Positions 33,103 to 43,688 of a stretch of DNA of 64,000 bases are shown in pieces. A program made the translations under genes and the position numbers. Below the pieces are notes generated by a model that saw nothing but the letters and a program-made list of their open reading frames with translations, was not told the origin of the DNA and did no database searches. The DNA lies in contig JACONQ010000016.1 of assembly GCA_014281115.1 (NCBI GenBank), positions 2,108,001 to 2,172,000 of the forward strand. The letters run 5' to 3'. Positions within the stretch are counted from its first letter, which is position 1; each line of letters opens with the position of its first letter. Source of the DNA: Laburnicola sp. R22_1. Its lineage: Eukaryota > Ascomycota > Dothideomycetes > Pleosporales > Didymosphaeriaceae.

Positions 33103-34912
33103 CTACAACCCCCTCACCCTCCTCATACTCCTCCCCGCCGCAGCCACCGTCCCATTACCCAGCGGCTGCGGCACATCCCTCTGCGTCGTAAACGGCACCC
33201 TACTACTCAAGCTGTCCACCCTCCCCAGCAAAAACTCCAGCTGCCGATACCCACTACTAGGCTGATACTGCGGCACCATATGCCCACTCAGCGCCTGCAG
33301 CACCCACGTCAACTTGCGCTCCGTATGCGTAACCCCCATGACGCCCGCCGCGCTCAAGCTCTCGTAGCTATACTCCTCGTGGTACGGGACGTAGAAGTCG
33401 TCGGAAGGCGCGCTCTGGAAGCCCTGCAGCCCGCCAAAGGTCATGTTCTGGATCGTGAGGAGCGTCCCGTTGTATAGGAAGATAAAGTCAAGATCGCCGT
33501 GCACGATGACGGTGCGGTCGAGTGCGTCGATTATGCGCGGGAGGACGACATGGGAGGGGGCGGCCGAGGTGTCTTGGGGAAGGACGCCGCTTTGGCATTC
33601 GGCCCATTCTTGGATGGGCGCGTTGATGGCTTTTTGTACGTCGGTGCGGTTGAAGTAGATTTGCTCGCCTTCGGGGAGGTAGTCGAAGGAGCCGGGGAAG
33701 CCGAGTTGGTCCCATAGCAGTGGACACGTGGTGGCCACGTGGTACACGTCGAAGCAAGGGTTGGTGAGCATGACGGCGTCGAAGATGTCATTCCAGACGG
33801 CACAGCTTTGGTTCTGGTTGCTCAGCGAGGGGGTGGGCAGCTTGCCGGGGGGAGGAAAGGTCATGTAGGTGTCGAGGTAGTCGTTGTAGCCGCACTGATC
33901 CGCACGCTCATGGATATCGTCCATGAAGGACTGGTTAAAGTTGAAGAGGCCCGACCATCGGTCGACAAACGGGACGGCTGGGACTGTCCTGATGTTAGCA
34001 TGCTGTGTTCAAAAATCTGCAGTCAAGACACTTACTGTCCTGCAGAAGAGTATCCGAAACTAAAGGATCGTAAATCATCACGCCCTTGACATCGTAATAG
34101 TCGGTGTCTTCCATGTCCAAGAAGGCGTTGGCAATGTACGGGATGTACTTTCCGGCATAGCTTTCGCCAGCAATGTACACCTTGCGCCCGGTCAGGTCAA
34201 ACGTATCCATGAAGTTCTTCCAGAAGCCCGCAAACTGCGCCGCAACCTCCTCCTCGCTCGTCGCAGTCGGATCGCCCTGGCTGAAGCCCGTTCCAACCGG
34301 CTGTTCGACCCAGACCATGTTGGTGAGGCTAGCCCAGTTCCACGGGTTGTAGACCGGTTTCGGCGTCCCATATTGCCATGAGATAGGTCCGTTCTCTTGC
34401 AAGAACCCCTCGAGCGATGAGCATCCAGGTCCCTATGCGTTCATTAGTACGAGCCCAACATGCGCTCCCTCAAAGCACTCACGCCGTTCAACCAGATGGT
34501 AATCTCGTCCCCAGCATCCTCGTTCGTACTCGGGAAGAACCAAAAGTACAGCTGTCTCGTCTCGTTCGCCTTGTCGCTAATCGGCATCAACCCCGCGTAG
34601 CTCTCGCCAATGTCGAAGTTGACTTCGGGAATTGCGCCCGCGGTGCCGTCGACGACGTATTCTATGCCTTTGTTAGTGATCGTTTGATACTAGGACAAAA
34701 GTTTGAGTCCCATATTCGAAAAACATACTCCCCGTCCTCTCATTCTGCACAACAATCTTCTCACCGCGCTTCACCACCCCACCACCCTGCAACCCAGCAG
34801 ATCGCCTCTTCGGCACCTCGATCCCTTTCCTCTCCAGCAGCGCACCTCTCGATCCGCGCGTATTAACCGCAGCGACAACCCCACCAAAAGCTAGTAGATG
34901 AAGAAATTGCAT
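33103..34912 (-). CDS. serine carboxypeptidase, peptidase family S10
   Basis: Removes C-terminal residues from peptides; such fungal enzymes are secreted or vacuolar and work at acid pH. I place four exons: 34729-34912, 34483-34667, 34036-34432 and 33103-33983, with GT-AG introns of 61, 50 and 52 bp and branch points such as CTAAC; the joined frame gives 548 residues. It starts with a signal peptide ([16 protein letters not shown]). Family signatures: [11 protein letters not shown] at about 122-132, [13 protein letters not shown] with catalytic Ser at about 214, GDLDF with Asp at about 421, GHMVP with His at about 490. All three catalytic residues are present and no stop interrupts the exons. 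The exact vacuolar versus extracellular role is not shown. The intergenic DNA upstream holds a transposon-like inverted-repeat element starting 254 bp from the start codon. Confidence 0.92.
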
Positions 34913-35166
34913 CTCTTCTCCTCAACAGATAGCGTACACTCAATCTTCTTTTCTTCCCGACAAAAGACAAAAGGGCGGCGCAACAACAACCGCAATGGAG
35001 CCGGCACAGAAGGGATAATAAAAGTACTGTACCACAGTAAGCTTCCGCTTCCTCCCAACGTCACTGCATGCATGAATCCCGACTAGGTACCGATCGTAGC
35101 AGACCATGCCTGTAAAGGAGCCTTCTAGCCGAGCGTGGATGCGATTGTCCATGGCGATAGGTACTG

Positions 35167-36871
35167 TACTCGGCCCCTTGCGGTTGTTAATTTTACTGCG
35201 TGAAACGGTGAAAGGCCGTGCTACGCACAACCTACCTAGCTTAACAATAATTTATACTTAATAATAATAGTTTTATAAAATCTACTAAATAATATTATAA
35301 TTATATCTTTTTTCTTTTTTTATTACTTTTTTACGCTTTTTTTAATTACTAAGTAGAGGGCTTTAATTTTTTATTATTATATTATTTAAGATAAAAGCCT
35401 TTATTACTCTACTTCTAGGTAGTTAATTTAATAATATATATCTTTTTTACTTTAACTACTACTAATAATACTATTATAACAAATATTAATAATAAAATTA
35501 TTATTATTTTATATATATTTTATTACTACTATTATATACTAAGTACTAAGTTATAGTGCCTTTAGTTTTACTTCTCTCTATATATAGTATAAACTTAACC
35601 TTAGTTAGAATCTCTATATAATAAAGATCTTTAATATTTTTTTACTTTAAAAATATATAAATATACTACGTATTTTTTATAAATACTTATTTATAAGTAC
35701 TTATACCTTTTTACACTCTTTTTAATTATAAAGCAGAGGGCTCTACTTTTTATTATTATGTTATTTAAGATAAAAGCCTTTGTCGTGCTATCCCTATGTA
35801 GATAATATAACGCCACACATATTATATTAAATTAAATAATACTTTAATACTACGCACTTAGTACTATATTTATATAAGTATATATATAATTCTAAACACT
35901 AGTTTTAAAAACTTATAAATAATTCTACGCAATTAAAAGTATATTTATATTAAAAAATACTATATAATTTTTATCTTTTTACACTCTTTTTAATTCTTTT
36001 TTTATTCGTTTTTGTTAGGCTATTCTCACCAAGAGGGACGTTAGCTAGCTATAGTAATTGTATATTGTATACGCTTAGTCATCGATCACGTAATATCAGT
36101 TTAGTGCACCATGCCTGTGCACATGTTAGTAACCACTCTATACTCACATGCTGTAAGTACATGTGACGCGTCAAGTCCGCACCATAGGCTTAACTGCTCC
36201 TCAGCGACGCTGCTTGCCCGTCGCATCCTCCACCCCACCATCCCCACCATGTCGAATTCGCATACGCTCGAGGAGTTGACGCGCCTCGCCCTTGCGCCCA
36301 CGGAACCCTGGCCACTATATGGATGTGCTAGTAGCGACAATAACAACAACAACAAAACAATGACGCGAACCAAGTCCTTCAAAAGGACAGGCGATAAAAG
36401 GGACAAAAGGAGCGTGCGTACGGCGACGCGACGCGGAGTAACCTAAGGGTAATTGCTAGTATCTACAAAGAGATATAAACAATAAACTATTGTATTACTA
36501 CATAATATCTATAGTCGAAATTTCTATTAAAGACACTCTTTTTAATTACTAAGTAAACGGCTCTACTTTTTTTTAAATTATTTAAGATAAAAGCCTTTAT
36601 TATTCTACCTCTAGGTAGTTAATTAATACTATATATATAATTTATATATAATTCTATTTTTACACTCTTTTTAATTACTAAGTAAAGGGCTTTACTATTT
36701 TTATTATATTATTTAAGATAAAAGCTTTTATTATTCTACTCCTAGGTCGTTAATTAACAATATATAATTTACATAATTTATTATTAAGCATAATTTATTA
36801 CTAAACTAAGTAGGCTATGCTACCGCACAGCCTTTTACGCAGTAAAATCGACAACCGCAAGGGGCCGAGTA
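35167..36871. mobile_element. 1.7-kb terminal-inverted-repeat element, AT-rich inside
   Basis: The left end (TACTCGGCCCCTTGCGGTTG, from 35167) and the right end (inverted, ending at 36871) are imperfect inverted repeats of roughly 100 bp that run from GC-rich tips into AT-rich DNA. GGTACTG (35160-35166) and GGTACCG (36872-36878) flank it and may be a 7-bp target duplication with one change. The interior has no coding capacity. It holds four degenerate copies of a roughly 100-bp repeat (near 35340, 35715, 36535, 36665; shared TTTAAGATAAAAGCCTTT) and repeat R1. Probably a non-autonomous DNA transposon; superfamily not determined. Confidence 0.65.
36013..36531 (+). repeat. dispersed repeat R1, short well-preserved copy
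   Basis: TGTTAGGCTATTCTCACC ... CGAAATTTCTATTAAAG, matching 22273-23205 except for about 430 bp deleted internally. GC content is near that of genes and it keeps a 111-codon open frame (36111-36446) containing MSNSHTLEELTRLALAPT and a basic C-terminus (SFKRTGDKRDKRSVRTATRR). Because the deletion fuses two parts, I do not call this a functional gene. Confidence 0.78.
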
Positions 36872-37627
36872 GGTACCGGAAACCAATATCTGCAGACTGC
36901 AGCATGGCCCGGGGTAGCGTGCGGATGCTTACGGCTCGGTTGACGACGAGGATTCATCCGATCGTCAGCGCAAGCGGCCAGAGATACCAGTACATCGTGA
37001 TGTAGGGAGGTCCTTAATCGACCGTCCACCTGCGAGGATGTAGAGTCGTGACATGTAGAACTGCGCAAACAGTGTCGACCAAAGGAATTGCAAGCTCGCC
37101 CAGCTGCCGGCGCACCTTCCCTCTCCCTCGTCCACCACCATGCACCCTAAATCCTATCCCAGCTCTCGAACTATCCATGGTCCCACCAAACCCCACCCAA
37201 AGACCCGGCTTCCGTCCCTCCCCTCCCACCTGCACCATCGAGACAAGCTCACCCCATAGCGGCCGAGGTACGCCGAGGGAGCTTGTTATCCATGCTTGTT
37301 GGGGACAAGCCTGCTCGGAGGCTAGAACGGATAGGGAAGGCGCAGATGATTGGACGACGCGAAATTGTCGCCTCGATCGTCATGTGGTGAGCCCGAAAAT
37401 GAAGGGAACATGGATGGGTGTGGCGCATATACCGGTAGCCTTAAGGTGAGCCTGGTGAGGATGGTTTTTTTTTTTTTTTTTTTTTGGATATCGCGACTGA
37501 CGAGATGGAGGCGTGGCTTCGATACACGGCGAATTGAACAATTGTGCGGTTTGTGGCGGTGTCGGGAGCGTTGGACTAGCAAGCCATCGATAAACAAAAG
37601 CAACGATTCACGTACGGTGCCCGGGGG
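36872..37627. other. unassigned GC-balanced DNA
   Basis: Several overlapping open frames of 60 to 130 codons on both strands (for example 37048-37449 plus), none with recognisable domains, plausible start context or splice pattern. A 21-base T run sits near 37466-37486. Treated as non-coding. Confidence 0.5.
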
Positions 37628-37961
37628 TTGTTCGCGGGCATACCAATAAGCAATTGTGGGCATACTAATAAGTGCCTACACACGTACTATATAAGCAAAG
37701 CAGCTAATTACACCCTTATAAAAGGTCTTTACTATATATTACCTTACTAAAACTTTAAAAAAAATTAACTTTAGAAGCTATTTTCTCTTTAAAAACTCTA
37801 TTTTTTTCTTAAAAAAAAGTTATAAGAAAAAAAGACTATCTTTATAAAGATATTCTTGCTTTTGTAGCTAATTTACCTCTAGAAATAATAGTAGATTTAT
37901 AGGTTAAAAAGGGTGGCTTATTAGTATGCCCGCGATTGCTTATTGGTATGCCCGCGAACAA
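37628..37961. mobile_element. MITE-like element, about 334 bp
   Basis: The ends are inverted repeats of about 45 bp: TTGTTCGCGGGCATACC (37628) and its complement ending at 37961. Each arm contains two tandem versions of the motif GGGCATAC(C/T)AATAAG. The interior is AT-rich without coding capacity. No clear target-site duplication was found. It lies about 100 bp downstream of the S53 peptidase stop codon. Confidence 0.72.
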
Positions 37962-38061
37962 GTCCCACGGTGCCCTCGTTATCTGGCATTATTGATTCAT
38001 CGTACATTCGGTATGTAGCCACACAATCAGTTATCTAGTTGTTTGCCAGGGACCGACCCCC

Positions 38062-40022
38062 TCACCGTCTAACACGGTATCCTCCATAGCCGCCGCCTTG
38101 CGAGATCGTGAGCAGCTTGCCAAAGTCGGGCGTGCCCAGGCCCGTAACAGGGTCCCATCCCTCGGTCGCGTTCCACGACGCGTACGGAACGTACGGCGCC
38201 TCAAGGCCAGAGTAGATGCTCCTGCCAGTGCAGCCTCCCGAACCACCGGCGGTGATGTCGGTGAAGCCGGAAACGGCCTGGCTGTACAACCAAGGGTTCA
38301 AGAAACCCAAAGCGGGCTTGCCGGACGAGAGACGAGCATTGTTCAACAGACCAATGACCGATGCGAAGGTCGGCGCGGATGCACTGGTGCCACCAACGGA
38401 AGTGAGAGCACCCTTGTCCACGACACGGTAGCTTGTACCTTGAGCAGCGACATCCGGGAAACCGCGACCCTTGGCGTTGTAAAGACCATCCCATTGGCTG
38501 CCGAGCTTCTTTAGATACTCAGAAACGGCGGCAGTCTGATACGAAGGTGCCTCATACAGGTCTGAGAAACCGCCAGAAGAAAAGTACACAGCCCTCTCGG
38601 GGTTGACGCCTGTAGTGCCGCCGACAGACGTCACGTACGGGCAAGCAGCCGGGAAGATGGGAAGGAAACGCGTCGTGTTCTTGCCGTCGTTGGTCTGGCA
38701 GGCGGAGCCGACGCCGGTGTCACCACTGCTAAAGATGACAGACACACCGCGCGTGCCGAGCTGGCCGATCAAGTCGCAAACCTTCTTGTTGTACTCCGGT
38801 GGCACACTCTGTTCATCCTCGCCGTAAGAGGTTGTGAGCACTTGTGGAAGCTTGCCGTCCTCCAGACCGACAAGGTAGGTGAAGAGATCCAGGTAGGGCT
38901 CGTTCTGGTTGTCGTCTTGGCTAGGTTGATCCAGGTCCGGAACAAGAAAGCCGCGTCCAGGTGCGCTGTAAAAATTCACATCTAGGTCGGGCGCAACGAG
39001 ACCCAAGGTGTACTGGACATCCAGGTTGGCTTCGATGCTTGAGTTTGTGGCACGTTGGTCGAGGATGCCACCTGTTGATTCCGTTAGTCACAGTGCAACA
39101 GCAGCCAAGCTGCACATACATACCGTTTACAGAAGTCCACGTGAAGTTGCTGCCGTTCGCAGAGGGCACATACAAGCTCGCAAACTGAGCCCAATCCTTG
39201 AAGCGGGCATACTGCTCAAGGTAACCGGTGACACCGATGGTTACAGGAGCCTCGCCCGGCTTGTAGTCGGCGAAGTTGTACAGCTCCTTCAAGCACTTGG
39301 GGGTGATGGAGTTGGCGCACGAGGCATTGACAGCCGCCGTGGTGAATCCAACTTCCTCCTGGTCGTGGATGTGGTTGTGCTGGGCCCGGAGCTGGGTGAA
39401 ACGAGTCGTGGGCTGAATCAGGTCGATGTGGTCACGAACGGCCTGGGGAACCGAGTACTGCAGTGTGCGAATCTTCTTGACGTCGGTCCGTGCCAGGTTC
39501 TGGTACGTCTTGAAAGTAGTGTCCAGCATTTGCTCGGCGGTAGACACGGGAGCCACAAAGTTGATCCATTCGCCGTCATCTACGACGTCTTCGGATGGAA
39601 TGCCCGACTCCTTCAGCCAGCTCAAGACGGCATCGGTAGACTCTGCTCGCGGCTTGATCAGCTGCTTCAGCTCATCCCGCTTCAAGTGCTGTCCATAGCG
39701 CGGGTGACTAGGAGTAGAAATCTCCAGCAGCGTCTGCTCGAAAAGGTCGTGGTCGGGCTGGGTTGTGTTAGGAAGAGGCGCACGCAAGAAGTTTGAAGCA
39801 CCAATCCAGGCGACCATAAGCTCAGTCGAATGACATGACTGTACTTACCGAGTGCACGGCAACGCGGAAGTGCAGCTTGCGGTCCTGAGCCGGGGCTCCG
39901 ACCTCCTTCCAGCCCTTGGGCACGCGGTGCAGGTCCTCAACCAGCACACCCTCGACGTGCGAGGTGGATTTGGCATGGACGCCGGCGAGGGCCAAAAGAC
40001 CCGTAAAGATTGTGTACCTCAT
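38062..40022 (-). CDS. sedolisin-type tripeptidyl peptidase, family S53
   Basis: A secreted acid peptidase expected to release tripeptides from N-termini. Three exons: 39849-40022, 39124-39757 and 38062-39071, with GT-AG introns of 91 and 52 bp, giving 605 residues. I chose the ATG at 40022 because it opens a signal peptide ([17 protein letters not shown]). An upstream in-frame ATG exists but would put 29 polar residues before it. After a pro-kumamolisin prodomain ([13 protein letters not shown]) come the S53 residues Glu about 283 and Asp about 287 (IEANLD), oxyanion Asp about 387 (SSGDTG), Ser about 499 (GGTSASAP), and calcium-site motifs DITAGGSGG and [13 protein letters not shown]. The catalytic set is complete. 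The first intron's acceptor (after CTAACACAACCCAG) is inferred from family continuity. Confidence 0.92.
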
Positions 40023-40206
40023 GGTCGCGGCGATGCGAGGCGATGCGGTCGTAAGAAGTAAATCGGACAGGAGAGGACGTACCGGCGTATCAAGCTCGCA
40101 ATGTCTCACCGGGCGGCCTTGCTCCTGTGCGCCTCGTCTGAGCGATAGGGCGGAGAGAGAGGGTGCAGAGGTCCAGGAGCCGTGGGCCCAGCGAGCATGA
40201 TATAGT

Positions 40207-40284
40207 AATTAGGCCCGTGGAGCATTGATATGAATTAGGCTCGCGGAGCATTGATATGAATTAGGCTTGTGGAGCATTGATATG
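40207..40284. repeat. 26-bp tandem repeat, 3 copies, upstream of the S53 gene
   Basis: Three copies of AATTAGGC(C/T)(C/T)G(T/C)GGAGCATTGATATG at 40207, 40233 and 40259, 185 to 262 bp upstream of the peptidase start. Differences are only C/T. A shorter repeat (GGAGCTGCTGTTT twice, near 40351) follows. A regulatory role is possible but not shown. Confidence 0.85.
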
Positions 40285-41674
40285 GCGCAAGGGGCAGCGA
40301 TAGGCGGGGCTGCAGGTCTGCGTAGTGTAACGGGAGGCCCCGTGTTGATTGGAGCTGCTGTTTGGAGCTGCTGTTTGGAGCATATTAAACGCCGAACGAC
40401 TCACTGGGATGTCCCCTCGCCGCGGCTGAATACGGGGCCTGTCGCTCAAGCAGATCATGATGGGCTGTGGGCAAATATATAGCAGACGAGCGCAGATGGC
40501 AACGGACATCGTATCGTGGCATTCACAGGCACGAGAGAGGAAGCGTAGGAATTTGGTATTACGGTGCCGGCGACAGACTGCAGCTAGCGCGCGCCCGGGC
40601 GGGCGGATACGCGATCACGTGTCGTCTGTGGCCCCGGCCCCCTCGCGCTTTCCAAGCGCCGCGCAACCCATTCCCTTGACACTCCTCACATCGCTCACCA
40701 ACACCCATATTGCGCCCAGCCGCTGCTGTTGCCGTCGTGTTACACGCCGACCTGCGTTTCGAGATCGCGGCCTGGGAACCGTTCGAATGGCAGCTCGTGG
40801 GGAATGTCGGCTTTTTGGCGTCTTTAGCCCTGGTTCTATATTCATTCTACCGGCGGATTTGTTGGTATCTGATACCTCTATAGCAGTGCATGCGCAGCGT
40901 ACGTCGTGTGGTCGTGACAGTCTTCCTGGCACCTGTCCATCACTCTTTCGTGTTGCCGAAGGTCTTGATGTCTTACGAAAATCTGAAACAGCGAGCGGTG
41001 GTACAATGACGCTGCACATCTTATCCAAGAACTGCCCGTTCATACGGGTGACAACGCCCCAATGCTGTGCTACGTACAATTAAGCGATGAGCGACCTGCT
41101 AACGGAGCCAATGCGCTCCATTGTGTTTAGTACGGGATCCATCCGACAGCGAGAATGTAGCGAGAATGTAGCAGCGATTGATTATAGCTGTTGCTGTTTC
41201 CCAAGTCTTCTCCTAACCAAAAAAAAAAAAAAAATGCTAAAATCCCGTAGGAGAGTCGAGCGAGACTTTTCAATCCGTTCGTTGTCTCGCTGTACAGCAC
41301 TGGGACCAAAGTTTGAGTGCCATGTGCTACTCCAGGATGAGCAAACCAATACCAACTGTACTCAAACTTTTGTCCTGTAGCTGTATGTATCGAAGATGAC
41401 CTTCGCAGCACGCGCGGGCTTACCACTACAGACAGTGATTAGCCATCTTCCTAGAAAAACAATGCTATTAGTTGGTGGTGTATAATCACAGCGCCTTTGA
41501 CATTTCCACTAGTCGAGTCGCGAGTGAACAACAAACGCTTTCACTGCGGCAAGTCGGGCGCACGGTGCCGCAGCGTCGAATTCAAAAACCGCGCCTCGAT
41601 GCGCAGCAACACTACAGAAAAAACTCTCCTCAACCTCAACCTCGCTTGGGCGGAATCTCTATCGCAACCGCAAC
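40285..41674. other. intergenic region, no supported gene
   Basis: Overlapping frames up to 208 codons (40457-41083 plus) and 154 codons (40615-41079 minus) are present on both strands of GC-rich DNA. Neither has domain character, and the plus frame is low-complexity Arg/Ser-rich. It contains an A run near 41219 and the hairpin at 41303-41376. It probably includes the promoters of the flanking divergent genes. Confidence 0.5.
41303..41376. repeat. 74-bp hairpin, mini-MITE-like
   Basis: GGACCAAAGTTTGAGT (41303-41318) is followed after about 40 bp by ACTCAAACTTTTGTCC (ending at 41376), arms complementary over about 16 bases with one mismatch. A 17-base match to the right arm (AGGACAAAAGTTTGAGT) occurs at 34692-34708 inside the first intron of the S10 gene, so it is a dispersed short repeat. 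Confidence 0.6.
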
Positions 41675-42625
41675 ATGCCAGCACACAACTCAACACCAGC
41701 CCCGGCTCTGCCAGCGTACGTCTACGACATCCGCGAGCTCCCCTTCAACGAGCGCCAGACCCTCATCACCGACCCCACCGTCAAGCTGTACGACGGCGAC
41801 GTGTTCGTCATGGAGATACCGCGCAAGCTCTTCCTCATCACCACCACCCTCCCCGAACTCCTGCCCGACTCCTCAGACGAGATCCACCTCCCGCCCAACA
41901 CCGGCAACGACGCCATCCTGTCCATCGGCTGCTACCTCCTCGCGACGACCTCCCAGCCCAAAGTCTTCAACCTGCGCAGCAGAAAGGACGTCGAGGCCGA
42001 CCTCCGCCTCTGCAAGGCCGGCCGCCTCCTCGGCATGGAAGGCTACATCCTGCACATCCACAACTACTACTGGTGGCTGCTGTCCAACGCGCCCTTCACC
42101 GTCTCCCACGTCCGAATCATCGCCACCGTCGCGCTTGACCTCGACGACCCGTTTCTCCGGCTCGTGTGCGAAATCATGGCCACGCACATCCGCGAGGGCA
42201 CGCTCCCGCCCGGCGAGCTCAAAACTTACGTAGACAGCAATCCGATGCTGCAGAACCAGATTGCCCGCAAGGAGAAGGAGCATCAGACGCGGGTGAAGAT
42301 CCAGGAGGACAAGGCGGCGCGGGCGGAACGCCGCGAGATGCGGCTGAAGATCGAGGCGGAGCAGCGCGAAGCGGAGCGCGCGAGGCACGCTGCGGTGCAA
42401 GCGGAGCGTGATTCTGAGAGGCAGCGTTTTGACGAGGAGCGTCGTGAGAAGATGGAGAAGAGTAAGGCCAGGTGGGCGGATAAGCGGAAGAAGGAGGCGG
42501 AGCTTAATAAGGCGTTGCAGGAGAAGGCGCGCTTGGGGAAGAACGCGGCCATTGTCACCCGTGAGGAGGCGCGCTACTATGAGCGTACGAAGGGGAAGCG
42601 GTGCCCTTATAAGATTGGTGGGTGA
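41675..42625 (+). CDS. BTB/POZ-like protein with C-terminal coiled coil, 316 aa
   Basis: An uninterrupted frame with a good start context (GCAACATGCC). Residues about 35 to 90 (VKLYDGDVFVMEIPRKLFL ... IHLPPN ... AILSIGCYLL) look like a shortened BTB/POZ fold of the sort found in many filamentous ascomycetes, which mediates protein-protein contacts. A helical middle part (NYYWWLLSNAPFTVSHVRII) follows. From about residue 205 to 300 the protein is almost purely charged (Glu, Arg, Lys, Ala), a long coiled coil with repeated AERREMR/EAERAR patterns. The end, ERTKGKRCPYKIGG, is basic. No signal peptide or membrane segment. Function unknown; the domain call is by resemblance only. Codon use is GC-rich, like the peptidase genes. 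Confidence 0.82.
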   Translation: MPAHNSTPAPALPAYVYDIRELPFNERQTLITDPTVKLYDGDVFVMEIPRKLFLITTTLPELLPDSSDEIHLPPNTGNDAILSIGCYLLATTSQPKVFNLRSRKDVEADLRLCKAGRLLGMEGYILHIHNYYWWLLSNAPFTVSHVRIIATVALDLDDPFLRLVCEIMATHIREGTLPPGELKTYVDSNPMLQNQIARKEKEHQTRVKIQEDKAARAERREMRLKIEAEQREAERARHAAVQAERDSERQRFDEERREKMEKSKARWADKRKKEAELNKALQEKARLGKNAAIVTREEARYYERTKGKRCPYKIGG

Positions 42626-43208
42626 GGGGCTGCTGGTCTGTTGGGGTGGCTGGCGGTGGTGGTAGGCTTTTTTGTCGGAGCAAATTTTCGGCGTTTTGTG
42701 GGTGTGGTGGTCTTGGTGTTGGACATGGGTGGGGCTTTGGACATGGTTTCTTTTTGGAACTGTGTGTGGGGGTTTGAGATATGTTGGCGGTTGTAATGGG
42801 CGGAGGCGGGGAGGCGGACGTGCGCGGATACACGGTTTTTGGGCAGATGGGATGGGTAGGGGCTCGGTTTCTGGGCGCTCGGTCTTGTGTCTTAATTCAC
42901 TCTTCATGTAATATTCTGGAAATGCTTTCTGTGCAGTACTTGTGCGATATATATCCTGGGTAGCCCACGCCCGAGGAACTAGGAATGAAAGGTTGTTTGT
43001 AACTGCGGCGGTGGTGCTTTGTTTTTGTCATCTGTTGTGTGCACGCTATACGATGTCGCGGCTAAGGAGGCAAGTGCGGTCGAGGGTACCCCACTTTCCT
43101 TCCTCCAAAGGCGATAGAACTGGATTGTTTGCTATCAGGCAGATCGAGCTTTGTGCACTCTCTGCTATAAACTGTCGGTGTACTACTTTGTTTGTTTCTA
43201 CACATCGG

Positions 43209-43460
43209 ACGCGAGCGTACGCGCATGAGGTATCTTCTCAACTTGTCGCTGGAGGTCTTTTAGCAGGCAGGGAAAACACGAGGGAGTCTTGGGATTTAGG
43301 GAATAAGAAAGTAAGACGAGTTCGGGGTCTACGTTCTACGCATGGACGCGAGCGTACACGGATAAGGTGTCTTCTTGGCCTACCGCTGGAGGTCTTTTAG
43401 AAGGCAGGGCAGTCATGAGGTAGTCTTGGGGTATGGGGGATAAGAAGATAGGGAGGGGGG
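43209..43460. repeat. 137-bp tandem duplication
   Basis: ACGCGAGCGTAC begins both copies (43209 and 43346). Each continues through CGCTGGAGGTCTTTTAG, AGGCAGGG, AGTCTTGGG and AATAAGAA- or GATAAGAA-like ends. The copies are clearly diverged, so this is an old duplication. Confidence 0.8.
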
Positions 43461-43688
43461 TAACACAGGAGGTACTATAACCTAGTATCTACCATGTAGA
43501 GTTTGAAGTATATGCCGTAAGTGTGGCAGCAACGCTGGACTACCAGCGTACATGGCTATATTGGAAGCCTCACATATCATGGCCTACCCCATCACATCTT
43601 TGTGACAGTAAGTGTCCTGTGAGCACTGTATGTTCTACTGCTTTTTGTTTACATGTGAATGAGGATGCTAACTTTACATATCAGACAT

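Noticed and set aside
36111..36446. 111-codon frame in repeat R1 as a real gene
   Set aside because: It is part of a dispersed repeat with an internal deletion relative to the other copy, so the frame is a fusion of element parts.
37048..37449. 133-codon plus-strand frame between the peptidase genes
   Set aside because: Pro/Arg-rich low-complexity translation, overlapping frames on both strands of equal length, no domain, no splice or start support.
39008..39796. 262-codon plus-strand frame opposite the sedolisin gene
   Set aside because: Lies antisense to conserved S53 exons and spans their intron; no independent coding signal.
40457..41083. 208-codon plus-strand frame and opposing 154-codon frame
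   Set aside because: Both are open because the DNA is GC-rich; Arg/Ser-rich translation, no recognisable motif, and the region is more likely promoter DNA.
41873..42907. 344-codon minus-strand frame opposite the BTB-like gene
   Set aside because: Shadow of the GC-rich coding strand; Leu/Arg/Pro-rich translation with no family resemblance.
42942..43400. 152-codon frame with a hydrophobic start
   Set aside because: Covers part of a tandem duplication whose two copies are in different frames; no conserved features.
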